Both the position numbers and the translations under genes were made by a program. The notes below the pieces were generated by a model. It had not been told where the DNA came from. It worked only from the letters and a program-made list of their open reading frames with translations, and ran no database searches. Source: Oscillospiraceae bacterium (GTDB lineage: Bacteria > Bacillota > Clostridia > Oscillospirales > Oscillospiraceae). Taken from it: a DNA stretch of 21,179 nt. Position 1 is the first letter of the stretch; every line of letters begins with the position of its first letter. Positions 7,380 through 13,952 of this stretch are shown here, piece after piece. The stretch spans positions 1 through 21,179 of the forward strand of contig JAFQDY010000102.1 of assembly GCA_017399325.1 (NCBI GenBank), read 5' to 3'.

Positions 7380-8440
7380 GTCGTTTTTTTAGTGAAAAAT
7401 ATGCCTCTTTGACGCCTTATACCCCCGGTGAACAACCCCGGGATAACCAATATGTAAAACTCAACACCAACGAATCCCCCTTCCCCCCATCCCCCAACGG
7501 CCTGCGGTTAGCCCAAGAGGCCGCCGCCAAATTGCAACTGTATTCCGACCCGGAGTGCCGGGACTTGGTAGCAAAAGCAGCAGAGGTGTTCGGGGTGGCA
7601 GAAGACGAGATCTTGTTCACCAACGGCTCTGACGAGATTTTGAACTTCGCCTTTATGGCGTTTTGCGATGAGAATCACCCGGCGGTGTTCCCCGACATTA
7701 CATACGGTTTTTATAAGGTGTTTGCCGCGTTAAACGGCATTCCCTATGAAGAAATCCCCCTGACGGAAGATCTGACCATCGACCCCCAACAATATCACGG
7801 CATCGGCAAAACCGTGGTGATCGCCAACCCCAACGCCCCCACAGGCACGGTCCTGACCCTTGCCCAAATCGAGGACATCCTCAAGAGTAATCCCCACAAT
7901 GTGGTGATTATCGACGAAGCCTATGTGGACTTCGGCGCAGAAAGCGCCGTCCCCCTGACCCGCAAATACGACAATCTGCTGGTAACGGGAACATTTTCCA
8001 AATCCCGCTCTCTGGCCGGCGGTCGGCTGGGTTACGGCATCGGCTGCAAGGCGCTGATTGGTGACTTAAACACCATCAAATATGCCACCAATCCCTACAA
8101 TGTGAACCGGATGACTATGGCCGCCGGCGTAGGCGTTTTGATGGACGAAGATTACACCAAAACCAACTGCCAAACCATTATGCAGGTGCGGCAGTGGACG
8201 AAAGCGCAACTGCAAAATGCAGGTTTCACCCTGACCGATTCCAAGGCAAACTTCCTGTTTGCCAAGCACCCGAAAGCAGACGGCAAGGAAATTTACCTGC
8301 GGCTGAAGCAAAAAGGCGTGTTGATCCGCCATTTTGATAGCCCCCGCCTGTGCCAATATAACCGCATCACCGTTGGCACAAAAGAACAAATGGAAGTATT
8401 TTTGCGCAAGTTACAAGAAGTATTGGAGGAACTGCTATGA
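7376..8440 (+). CDS. hisC: Histidinol-phosphate aminotransferase
   Basis: This PLP-dependent class I/II aminotransferase converts imidazole-acetol phosphate plus glutamate to histidinol phosphate and 2-oxoglutarate. Its 354 residues are typical. The substrate-side LNTNESPFPPSP motif is at 29-40, NPNAPTG at 151-157, DEAYVDF at 180-186, and the PLP lysine is Lys209 in TFSKSRSLAGGRLGY. It starts with GTG, which overlaps the hisD stop by 4 bases (GTGA); a GGAGG lies 10 bases upstream within hisD. Confidence 0.95.
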   Translation: MSRFFSEKYASLTPYTPGEQPRDNQYVKLNTNESPFPPSPNGLRLAQEAAAKLQLYSDPECRDLVAKAAEVFGVAEDEILFTNGSDEILNFAFMAFCDENHPAVFPDITYGFYKVFAALNGIPYEEIPLTEDLTIDPQQYHGIGKTVVIANPNAPTGTVLTLAQIEDILKSNPHNVVIIDEAYVDFGAESAVPLTRKYDNLLVTGTFSKSRSLAGGRLGYGIGCKALIGDLNTIKYATNPYNVNRMTMAAGVGVLMDEDYTKTNCQTIMQVRQWTKAQLQNAGFTLTDSKANFLFAKHPKADGKEIYLRLKQKGVLIRHFDSPRLCQYNRITVGTKEQMEVFLRKLQEVLEELL

Positions 8441-9024
8441 GAGCCGCACAAATTGCCCGTAAAACTGCGGAAACCGACATTTCCCTTACCCTTTGTTTGG
8501 ACGGCAAAGGCGATAGCCGGATCGATACCGGCTGTGGCTTTTTGGACCATATGCTGACCCTCTTTGCCAAACACGGCCGCTTCGATCTGACGGTCAAATG
8601 CGTGGGCGACACCCATGTTGACTACCACCACACCGTAGAAGATGTGGGCATCTGTCTGGGCAAAGCATTTGCTCAAGCGCTGGGCGATAAAAAGGGTATT
8701 ATCCGCTACGGCAGTATGATCCTGCCTATGGACGAAAGCGTAATGCTCTCTGCAGTGGACATCTCCGGTCGCAGCGGCTTTTATCCCATTTTGAACATCC
8801 CCTCCCCCAAAGTAGGCGATTTTGACACGGAACTGTGTCAGGAATTCTGGATCGCCTTTGCCCGGGATGCCGGCATCACCCTGCATATCCAGCAGTTGGC
8901 TGGCAGCAATTCCCACCACATTATTGAGGGTGCATTCAAATCCGTTGCCCGCAGTCTGCGCACGGCGGTCAGCATCGATACTGCTTTCGCCGACGATATT
9001 ATGTCAACCAAAGGAGTCTTGTAA
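8437..9024 (+). CDS. hisB: Imidazoleglycerol-phosphate dehydratase
   Basis: This manganese enzyme dehydrates imidazoleglycerol phosphate to imidazole-acetol phosphate. The 195-residue protein is the monofunctional form. It has the paired His-rich metal motifs of the family, DYHHTVEDVG at 62-71 and SNSHHIIEGAFK at 157-168, plus FLDHMLTLFAKHGRFDL near 35-51. There is no fused histidinol-phosphatase domain, unlike the bifunctional enterobacterial HisB. The ATG overlaps the hisC stop by 4 bases. Confidence 0.96.
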   Translation: MRAAQIARKTAETDISLTLCLDGKGDSRIDTGCGFLDHMLTLFAKHGRFDLTVKCVGDTHVDYHHTVEDVGICLGKAFAQALGDKKGIIRYGSMILPMDESVMLSAVDISGRSGFYPILNIPSPKVGDFDTELCQEFWIAFARDAGITLHIQQLAGSNSHHIIEGAFKSVARSLRTAVSIDTAFADDIMSTKGVL

Positions 9025-9644
9025 TGGTTGCAATTGTTGATTACGGTGTGGGCAACCTCTTTTCCCTGCAAAGTTCTTTTGCCGCCATCGGCGCAGAGGT
9101 TACCGTCACCGCCCAAAAAGAAATTCTGGAGCAGGCAAACTGCATCATTCTGCCCGGCGTAGGCGCTTTTGAAGACGCCGCCAAAAAACTGCGAGGCAGT
9201 GGTCTGGACAAGACATTGAAAGAACTTGCCGCCAAAGGTAAGCCCCTGATGGGCATTTGCCTTGGTATGCAACTGCTGTTCGAAAGAAGTTATGAGTACG
9301 GCTGCCACGAAGGCCTAGGCCTGCTGAAAGGCTCTGTCCGCCCCATTCGGGATGTGATTCCTTCGGACTATAAGATTCCCCACATCGGCTGGAACGGCCT
9401 GATCTTCAAAAAAGGATCCCCCCTGCTAAAATACACGCAGGAAGGCGATTGCGTGTATTTTGTCCACTCCTTTTACGCCGCCGATTGCGATGCCTCTGTG
9501 ATCGCAACCGCAGAATACGGCGCAGAACTGACCGCCGCGGTGGCCGACGGCAATGTGCTTGGCTGCCAGTTCCATCCGGAAAAAAGCGGTGACGTGGGCC
9601 TGAAGATCTTAAAAGCATTTGTTGAAATGGGAGAAAAACTATGA
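9024..9644 (+). CDS. hisH: Imidazole glycerol phosphate synthase, glutamine amidotransferase subunit
   Basis: HisH hydrolyses glutamine and channels ammonia to HisF. The class I amidotransferase triad is visible: nucleophile Cys79 in MGICLGMQLLFE, and His184 and Glu186 in CQFHPEKSGD. The N-terminus VAIVDYGVGNLFSL is typical. The length of 206 is normal. The ATG shares its A with the hisB stop codon (TAATG). Its partner HisF is two genes downstream, in the common hisH-hisA-hisF order. Confidence 0.96.
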   Translation: MVAIVDYGVGNLFSLQSSFAAIGAEVTVTAQKEILEQANCIILPGVGAFEDAAKKLRGSGLDKTLKELAAKGKPLMGICLGMQLLFERSYEYGCHEGLGLLKGSVRPIRDVIPSDYKIPHIGWNGLIFKKGSPLLKYTQEGDCVYFVHSFYAADCDASVIATAEYGAELTAAVADGNVLGCQFHPEKSGDVGLKILKAFVEMGEKL

Positions 9645-10354
9645 TACTTTATCCCGCAATCGACCTGTATGAAGGAAAAGCGGTACGGCTTTTCAAGGGC
9701 GACTATAACCAAATGACCGTGTATAACGAAAATCCCCTTGCTGTTGCCCGGGATTTCGTCGACTGTGGTGCCACCCATATCCATATGGTGGACTTGCAGG
9801 GCGCCCGGGACGGCACTACCACCAATCTGGAAACGGTGCAGACTATCAAAAAGCAGACCGGACTTTTCTGCGAAGTAGGCGGCGGTATCCGCACCATGGA
9901 GATCGTCGACCGCTATCTGTCTGCCGGCATCGACCGCGTGATTTTGGGAACTGCCGCTGTCACCGACCCGGATTTTCTGGCTGCCGCTTTGGCGGCCTAC
10001 GGTGATAAGATCGCCGTGGGCATCGACATCAAAGACGGCTTTGTGGCCATCAAAGGCTGGACGGAAACCTCCGACCGGGACGCCCTTTGTTTCTGCGAAA
10101 AAATGGAGCAAATGGGTGTAAAAACCGTTATTTGCACCGACATTTCCAAAGACGGCGCTATGCAGGGCGCAAACCACGGCCTGTATCAGACCCTGTCCGA
10201 AAATTTCACCCTGCAGATCATCGCCTCCGGCGGCGTTTCCGGTATGGAAGACATTGAAAAACTAGCCAAACAAAACATCCACGGCGCGATCGTTGGCAAA
10301 GCCTATTACACCGGCGCCATCGATCTGGCCAAAGCGATCGAGGTGGCAAAATGA
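9641..10354 (+). CDS. hisA: ProFAR isomerase (phosphoribosylformimino-AICAR-P isomerase)
   Basis: This (beta-alpha)8-barrel enzyme performs the Amadori rearrangement of ProFAR to PRFAR. The two catalytic aspartates appear as Asp8 in ILYPAIDLYEGK and Asp129 in VGIDIKDG. Phosphate-binding glycine loops are seen at GGGIRT (80-85) and ASGGVSGMED. The 237-residue length fits. It overlaps hisH by 4 bases (ATGA). No tryptophan-pathway gene is near, so a bifunctional PriA role is not suggested by context. Confidence 0.96.
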   Translation: MILYPAIDLYEGKAVRLFKGDYNQMTVYNENPLAVARDFVDCGATHIHMVDLQGARDGTTTNLETVQTIKKQTGLFCEVGGGIRTMEIVDRYLSAGIDRVILGTAAVTDPDFLAAALAAYGDKIAVGIDIKDGFVAIKGWTETSDRDALCFCEKMEQMGVKTVICTDISKDGAMQGANHGLYQTLSENFTLQIIASGGVSGMEDIEKLAKQNIHGAIVGKAYYTGAIDLAKAIEVAK

Positions 10355-11112
10355 TAACCAAACGAATCATTCCCTGCCTGGATGTCCGGGACGGACGGGT
10401 GGTAAAGGGTGTCAATTTTGAAGGTCTGCGGGATGTGTCCTCTCCCGTGGAACTGGGTATGTACTATAGCAGTTGCGGCGCTGACGAACTGGTTTTCTAT
10501 GACATCACCGCCTCCTCCGACGGCCGCAAATTATTCACCGACATTCTGTGCGAAACCGCGCGAAAAGTGTTCATTCCCCTGACCGTGGGCGGCGGTATCA
10601 ACTCGGTAGACGACTTTGACCGGGTGCTGAAATGCGGCGCAGACAAAGTCAGCGTCAATTCCGGCGCCATCCGCAATCCCTCTTTGATTTTCGAAGCCGC
10701 CAAGCGGTACGGCGACCAGTGCGTGGTACTGTCTGTGGATGTGAAGCGAGTGGACGGCGTGTTCCGGGTGTTCGCCAAAGGCGGACGGGAGAACACCGGT
10801 TTAGAGGCCATTTCGTGGATCAAACAGTGTGTCGAGAGTGGCGCCGGTGAAGTGGTGGTCAATTCCATCGACACCGACGGTGTGAAAGGCGGCTTTGATC
10901 TGGAAATGCTGGCGGCAGTTTGCGACGCGGTATCCGTTCCGGTGATCGCATCCGGCGGCGCAGGCAAAATTCAGGACTTTATCACCCTGTTTCAAACCTT
11001 GCCCAAGGTAGACGCAGGCCTGGCCGCTTCCATCTTCCATTTCGGCGAGGTCAATATCGCTGACCTGAAAGAAAAAATGGCCCAAGAAAACATTCCCACA
11101 AGGAGACTGTAA
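10351..11112 (+). CDS. hisF: Imidazole glycerol phosphate synthase, cyclase subunit
   Basis: HisF uses ammonia from HisH to convert PRFAR to imidazoleglycerol phosphate and AICAR. The barrel has catalytic Asp11 in IIPCLDVRDGRVVKG and Asp130 in LSVDVKRVDG. The phosphate sites are TVGGGINS (about 78-85) and ASGGAGKIQDF. The 253-residue length is standard. The ATG overlaps the hisA stop by 4 bases. Confidence 0.97.
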   Translation: MITKRIIPCLDVRDGRVVKGVNFEGLRDVSSPVELGMYYSSCGADELVFYDITASSDGRKLFTDILCETARKVFIPLTVGGGINSVDDFDRVLKCGADKVSVNSGAIRNPSLIFEAAKRYGDQCVVLSVDVKRVDGVFRVFAKGGRENTGLEAISWIKQCVESGAGEVVVNSIDTDGVKGGFDLEMLAAVCDAVSVPVIASGGAGKIQDFITLFQTLPKVDAGLAASIFHFGEVNIADLKEKMAQENIPTRRL

Positions 11113-11114
11113 CT

Positions 11115-11765
11115 ATGATCAATATAGACGAACTGAAATTTGACGAAAAGGGTCTGATCCCCGCGATCGTGGTGGATTCCGTCACCAAAAAAGTGCTGAC
11201 CCTTGCCTATATGAGCAAAGAAAGCCTTGCCGTGTCTATGGAAAAGGGACTCACCTGCTTTTACAGCCGTTCCCGTCAGGAACTGTGGCTGAAAGGCGAA
11301 ACCAGCGGCAACTACCAGCACATCGTGTCCATCACCGCCGATTGCGACAAGGACGCTCTGGTGGTCGTGGTGGAAAAGGACGGTCCTGCCTGCCACACCG
11401 GCTCTGATTCCTGCTTTACCAATCCCGTTTGGAACAGTGAAACCCTGCAGGAATTCAGCCTGCAAGGTCTGTACGATATGCTGGTAGGCAGAAACCAGAC
11501 CCGCCCCGAGGGCTCTTACACCACCTACCTGTTTGAAAAAGGCATCGACAAGATCCTGAAAAAAGTGGGTGAAGAATGCACCGAGGTCATCATCGCCGGC
11601 AAGGCCGACGACAAGAAAGAAACCGTTTACGAACTGGCTGACCTTGCCTATCACGCAATGGTTCTGATGGTGCAAATGGGCATTTCCGTGGAAGACATCC
11701 ATAAAGAACTTGCCTCCCGACACATTATCGACCACAAGGTCAAACAGGAAAAAATGACCAAGTAA
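11115..11765 (+). CDS. hisIE: Bifunctional phosphoribosyl-AMP cyclohydrolase / phosphoribosyl-ATP pyrophosphatase
   Basis: The 216-residue fusion carries steps 2 and 3 of the pathway. HisI occupies roughly residues 1-110, with metal-binding DCDKDAL (76-82) and zinc cysteines Cys77, Cys93 and Cys100 in ACHTGSDSCF. HisE occupies roughly 115-210, an all-helical MazG-like pyrophosphatase with EKGIDKILKKVGEECTEVII. It begins 2 bases after the hisF stop and is the last gene of the his operon. Confidence 0.95.
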   Translation: MINIDELKFDEKGLIPAIVVDSVTKKVLTLAYMSKESLAVSMEKGLTCFYSRSRQELWLKGETSGNYQHIVSITADCDKDALVVVVEKDGPACHTGSDSCFTNPVWNSETLQEFSLQGLYDMLVGRNQTRPEGSYTTYLFEKGIDKILKKVGEECTEVIIAGKADDKKETVYELADLAYHAMVLMVQMGISVEDIHKELASRHIIDHKVKQEKMTK

Positions 11766-11788
11766 TATCCAACATTTCGAAAAGCCAA

Positions 11789-11815
11789 ACGCCCCCATCC
11801 GATGGATGGGGGCGT
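11789..11815 (+). terminator. GC-rich hairpin ending the his operon
   Basis: A perfect 12-bp stem pairs 11789-11800 with 11804-11815 around a GAT loop, 24 bases after the hisIE stop. The plus-strand tail CATTCGCCTTTTC is not a clean T-run, so it is an imperfect intrinsic terminator, but its position and stability fit transcription ending here. Confidence 0.6.
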
Positions 11816-11878
11816 CATTCGCCTTTTCTCGTATAAATCTGACTATCCAACTGTAGGTTGAGCGGATATTCCCCTTTT

Positions 11879-11906
11879 GGTTGGGTGAAAATTTTTCCAT
11901 CCAACC
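11879..11906. promoter_or_regulatory. Dyad upstream of the XRE regulator, possible operator
   Basis: GGTTGGGTG (11879-11887) pairs with CATCCAACC (11898-11906) across an A/T-only core with a single C. A related set, ATCCAAC then GGTTG, occurs about 35 bases earlier (11845-11860). The repeated half-sites lie 30-90 bases before the -10 of the following HTH gene, so they could be its binding sites. No T-run follows, so a terminator is less likely. Confidence 0.35.
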
Positions 11907-11938
11907 GATAAGCCATTCCGTTTTTGGGGAGAAACAAG

Positions 11939-11944
11939 TATAAT
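11939..11944 (+). promoter_or_regulatory. -10 element (TATAAT) of the XRE regulator gene
   Basis: A perfect TATAAT sits 31 bases before the chosen ATG at 11976. The -35 position has only weak similarity (TTCCGT at 17 bases spacing), which would suit an activated or otherwise regulated promoter. The ATG inside this box (11943) is therefore not the translation start. Confidence 0.5.
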
Positions 11945-11975
11945 GGACTTACCAAACGAAAGGAGCAAAAAACAA

Positions 11976-12476
11976 ATGGATACAACAATCGGAAAAAGAA
12001 TCGCAGGGTTACGTAAAGATAAAGGTCTTAAACAGGAGGATTTAGCCCAAATGCTAGGTGTCAGCGGTCAAGCAGTCAGCAAGTGGGAAAATGACCAAAC
12101 CTGCCCGGATATCAGTCTGCTGCCCCAACTGGCCAAAGTCCTTGGCGTTACTGTGGACGAACTTCTATCCGGAAAGCAGGAGATTGTACCCGCCGTCCAA
12201 ATTCTCCCCGAAAAGCAACGCAAGAACATCAAAAATATGGTACTGCGGATCATTGTAGACTCTGCTGACGGTGACAAGGTGCGGGTCAATTTACCCATGG
12301 CGCTGGTTCAGGTTGTAATCGATTGCGGAATGGAGATGCCGCAAATATCCGGCAACGACGCGCTAAAGCACATTGACTGGAATCAGATTATGGCTATGAT
12401 CTCTCAAGGTGTCGTCGGAAATCTTGTGGAAGTGGAATCCTCTGACGGAGATATCGTGCGGATTTTTGTGGAGTAA
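11976..12476 (+). CDS. XRE-family HTH regulator with C-terminal domain resembling the next small protein
   Basis: The 166-residue protein has an N-terminal HTH_3/XRE domain at about residues 5-60 (KQEDLAQMLGVSGQAVSKWE) and a linker to about 87. The C-terminal domain (88-166) starts LRIIVDSADGDKVRVNLP and ends LVEVESSDGDIVRIFVE. This two-part layout is common in Clostridia, with the C-terminal part related to the SHOCT-like/DUF2089-associated small domains; the ligand and targets are unknown to me. The start is the ATG at 11976, with AAAGGAG 10 bases upstream, since the frame's earlier ATG lies inside the -10 box. The following gene begins 3 bases after the stop and is homologous to the C-terminal domain. 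Confidence 0.85.
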   Translation: MDTTIGKRIAGLRKDKGLKQEDLAQMLGVSGQAVSKWENDQTCPDISLLPQLAKVLGVTVDELLSGKQEIVPAVQILPEKQRKNIKNMVLRIIVDSADGDKVRVNLPMALVQVVIDCGMEMPQISGNDALKHIDWNQIMAMISQGVVGNLVEVESSDGDIVRIFVE

Positions 12477-12479
12477 CCT

Positions 12480-12725
12480 ATGCGTATCATTGTAAATGAA
12501 TCAGGCGGAAAGAACATAAAACTGCGCCTGCCCAGCAGCCTTGTGCTCAACGGATTATCAGCCATTCTTCTTGCTAAAGCATTGAAAAGTGAAAACATTA
12601 ACATATCCGCTAAAGAGTTGTATATCCTGTTCTGGGCAATCAAAAAATATAAATTCACGCACCCGAAATGGAAACTGATAGAAGTACATGACCACGACGG
12701 TGATTCTGTTGAAATCACGTTATGA
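12480..12725 (+). CDS. Small hypothetical protein paralogous to the C-terminal domain of the preceding regulator
   Basis: The 81-residue protein begins MRIIVNESGGKNIKLRLP and ends WKLIEVHDHDGDSVEITL. Both ends match the corresponding parts of residues 88-166 of the upstream HTH protein, including the RIIV start, the LP..LV segment and the L-[IV]-E-V ... DGD-x-V-x-I finish. It therefore looks like a free-standing copy of that domain. It has no signal peptide or clear membrane segment, although its centre (LVLNGLSAILLAKAL) is hydrophobic. It probably forms a cotranscribed pair with the regulator; a role as dimerisation partner or antagonist is speculation. Confidence 0.75.
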   Translation: MRIIVNESGGKNIKLRLPSSLVLNGLSAILLAKALKSENINISAKELYILFWAIKKYKFTHPKWKLIEVHDHDGDSVEITL

Positions 12726-12743
12726 AACCAACAGATGGAAATT

Positions 12744-12906
12744 GTGGAGACTAATTTACTCGATTTGCAGTTCCCGAAACGATTGTAGGGGGCGGCGCCC
12801 TCGACGCCCCGAAAGCCTTCTCCTTGAGGAGAAGGTGTCAGCCGATACGGCTGACGGATGAGGTGTCCGTTATATTGCAAGTGGTGACTAATGGACTCGA
12901 TTTGCA
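12744..12906. repeat. Two degenerate copies of the tRNA-Val 3' end flanking palindromes
   Basis: The 20 bases at 13064-13083, which hold the tRNA-Val acceptor 3' strand and part of the T-arm (minus strand), recur at 12744-12763 with 18/20 matches and at 12881-12900 with 19/20 matches. The two partial copies also share a TTTGCA extension (to 12769 and 12906) that the intact tRNA lacks, so they are more closely related to each other. They flank the hairpins at 12789-12855. Confidence 0.65.
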
Positions 12907-12994
12907 TTTTCTGCCTTCTGCGTAGAGAAGGCAGAAAATTATTGTAGCCACCAGTGTTTGCACTGGTGGCAGCAACAGTCCACCGGACTGTTGC
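12789..12994. repeat. Cluster of six palindromes (REP-like intergenic elements)
   Basis: Six inverted repeats occur in about 205 bases. GGGGCG/CGCCCC is at 12789-12794 and 12805-12810. An 8-bp stem pairs 12816-12823 with 12828-12835. An 8-bp stem GTCAGCCG pairs 12837-12844 with 12848-12855. A perfect 14-bp stem pairs 12906-12919 with 12926-12939. Perfect 10-bp stems pair 12947-12956 with 12961-12970, and 12972-12981 with 12985-12994. None has a clean terminator tail. No ORF here is credible. This fills most of the spacer between the small protein gene and tRNA-Val. Confidence 0.75.
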
Positions 12995-13002
12995 ATTTAG
13001 AT

Positions 13003-13025
13003 GGGTTCGAGTCCGGTCTCCGACA
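13003..13025 (+). pseudogene. Fragment of a tRNA 3' end (T-arm and acceptor strand), plus strand
   Basis: The plus strand reads GGGTTCGAGTCCGGTCTCCG, with a T-loop TTCGAGT followed by CCGGT and an acceptor-like CTCCGAC then A. The 5' side of the T-stem does not pair (ATGGG against CCGGT), and everything 5' of it is replaced by palindromes. It faces the intact tRNA-Val across the terminator at 13027-13060 and resembles its 3' end in inverted orientation. It could be a broken tRNA or a recombination scar. Confidence 0.45.
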
Positions 13026-13026
13026 T

Positions 13027-13060
13027 AAAAAATCCCCACCCAAATGGGTGAGGATTTTTT
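13027..13060 (-). terminator. Terminator directly downstream of tRNA-Val, bidirectional
   Basis: A 15-base arm (13027-13041) pairs with 13046-13060 with one mismatch and an AAAT loop. A-runs on one side and T-runs on the other make it work on both strands. It begins one base after the encoded CCA of tRNA-Val on the minus strand. Confidence 0.8.
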
Positions 13061-13061
13061 A

Positions 13062-13138
13062 TGGTGGAGACTAATGGACTCGAACCATCGACCTCCTGCG
13101 TGTGAAGCAGGCGCTCTAACCAGCTGAGCTAAGCCTCC
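13062..13138 (-). tRNA. tRNA-Val, anticodon CAC (reads GUG), CCA encoded
   Basis: The minus strand folds as a complete cloverleaf. The acceptor is GGAGGCT/AGTCTCC, the D-arm GCTC...GAGC, and the anticodon stem CCTGC/GCAGG with loop TTCACAC, giving anticodon CAC at 13104-13102. The variable loop is AGGTC, and the T-arm GATGG-TTCGAGT-CCATT. The discriminator A at 13065 is followed by encoded CCA (13064-13062). It is transcribed alone from its own promoter and ends at the hairpin just beyond the CCA. Confidence 0.93.
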
Positions 13139-13154
13139 CTGTGGAACGGATTTG

Positions 13155-13182
13155 ATTATAGCACATTCTCCCAAAAAGTCAA
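13155..13182 (-). promoter_or_regulatory. tRNA-Val promoter
   Basis: On the minus strand TTGACT (13182-13177) and TATAAT (13160-13155) are 16 bases apart. The predicted start is about 10 bases before the mature tRNA 5' end. This is a near-consensus promoter, as expected for a stable RNA gene. Confidence 0.8.
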
Positions 13183-13191
13183 TACCCTCCC

Positions 13192-13220
13192 TTGCCAAAG
13201 GCCGGAAAATCTGCTATTCT
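13192..13220 (+). promoter_or_regulatory. sfsA promoter
   Basis: TTGCCA (13192-13197) and TATTCT (13215-13220) have 17-base spacing. The predicted RNA starts about 14 bases before the ATG at 13241, leaving room for the AAGGAGGGG ribosome site only. It is divergent from the tRNA-Val promoter. Confidence 0.6.
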
Positions 13221-13240
13221 ATGAAAAAGGAGGGGTAAAA

Positions 13241-13918
13241 ATGCGCTATTCCAACATCGTTCCGGGCATCTTTTTTGCCCGTCCCAACCGGTTTATCGCC
13301 CACATTGAAATTGCCGGTCAAACGGAAATCTGCCATGTGAAAAACACTGGCCGCTGCCGGGAACTGCTGCCTGTTGGCGCAAAAGTCTGGTGTCTGGACG
13401 CGGCCTCCCCCACTCGTAAGACCCGCTACGACTTAATTGCCGTTCAAAAGGGCAGCCGTCTCATCAATATGGACTCCCAAGCCCCCAACGCCGCCGCCTT
13501 TGAATGGCTTGCCGCCGGCGGTCTTGGAAAAATCGAAAACGTAAAACCCGAAAGCCGTATTGGCGATTCCCGCTTCGACTTTTCTTTTACCAAAGACGGC
13601 ATTCCCTGTTTCTTGGAAGTTAAGGGCGTTACGCTGGAAAATGACGGCGTGTGCGCCTTTCCGGACGCGCCAACAGACCGTGGCGCAAAGCACCTGAAAG
13701 AACTGACCCGTCTGCGGCAAGAAGGCTGCGGCGCATATGTACTTTTCGTCATTCAAATGTCCGATGTAGCCTACCTGCACCCCAACGACGATACCGACCC
13801 GGCCTTCGGCGCAGCGCTGCGGGAAGCGGCGGCGATCGGCGTGCAGATCTTGGCTATGGACTGCGCGGTCACCCCCGACACGATGACCATTCAAAACCCC
13901 GTCGAAATTCGCCTATAA
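13241..13918 (+). CDS. sfsA: SfsA family DNA/RNA nuclease-like protein (sugar fermentation stimulation protein)
   Basis: This 225-residue SfsA-family protein has an N-terminal OB-like part, with the family motif HVKNTGRCRELL at 32-43. The PD-(D/E)XK-type nuclease core shows Asp113 in SRFDFSF and Glu126-x-Lys128 in CFLEVKGVTLEND. A later DAPTDRGAKHLKEL segment is also a family hallmark. E. coli SfsA was first linked to maltose metabolism and later grouped with nucleases; its cellular role is not settled. A strong AAGGAGGGG site precedes the ATG. It is monocistronic, with its own promoter and terminator. Confidence 0.92.
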   Translation: MRYSNIVPGIFFARPNRFIAHIEIAGQTEICHVKNTGRCRELLPVGAKVWCLDAASPTRKTRYDLIAVQKGSRLINMDSQAPNAAAFEWLAAGGLGKIENVKPESRIGDSRFDFSFTKDGIPCFLEVKGVTLENDGVCAFPDAPTDRGAKHLKELTRLRQEGCGAYVLFVIQMSDVAYLHPNDDTDPAFGAALREAAAIGVQILAMDCAVTPDTMTIQNPVEIRL

Positions 13919-13948
13919 AAAGCCGGCAACCAAAGAGTTGCCGGCTTT
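13919..13948 (+). terminator. sfsA terminator (convergent with ydcF-like gene)
   Basis: AAAGCCGGCAAC (13919-13930) pairs perfectly with 13937-13948 around a 6-base loop, and is followed by CGTTTTAT. It begins at the base after the sfsA stop. On the minus strand it lies just beyond the ydcF-like stop at 13953, with an A/T tail TTTTTAT, so it probably serves both genes. Confidence 0.8.
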
Positions 13949-13952
13949 CGTT

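Noticed and set aside
10992..11900. Antisense ORF of 302 codons opposite hisF/hisIE
   Set aside because: Shadow of hisIE and the end of hisF; it passes through the operon's terminator hairpin and has no recognisable domain.
12744..12994. CRISPR array
   Set aside because: The repeats are unlike each other, unevenly spaced and self-palindromic; there is no regular repeat-spacer pattern.
12404..13198. Long minus-strand ORF of 264 codons across the tRNA-Val and palindrome region
   Set aside because: It runs antisense through the end of the XRE gene, the small protein gene, the repeats and the tRNA. Its translation contains the well-known false peptide produced by reading through a tRNA gene (GLAQLVRAPASHAGGRWFES).
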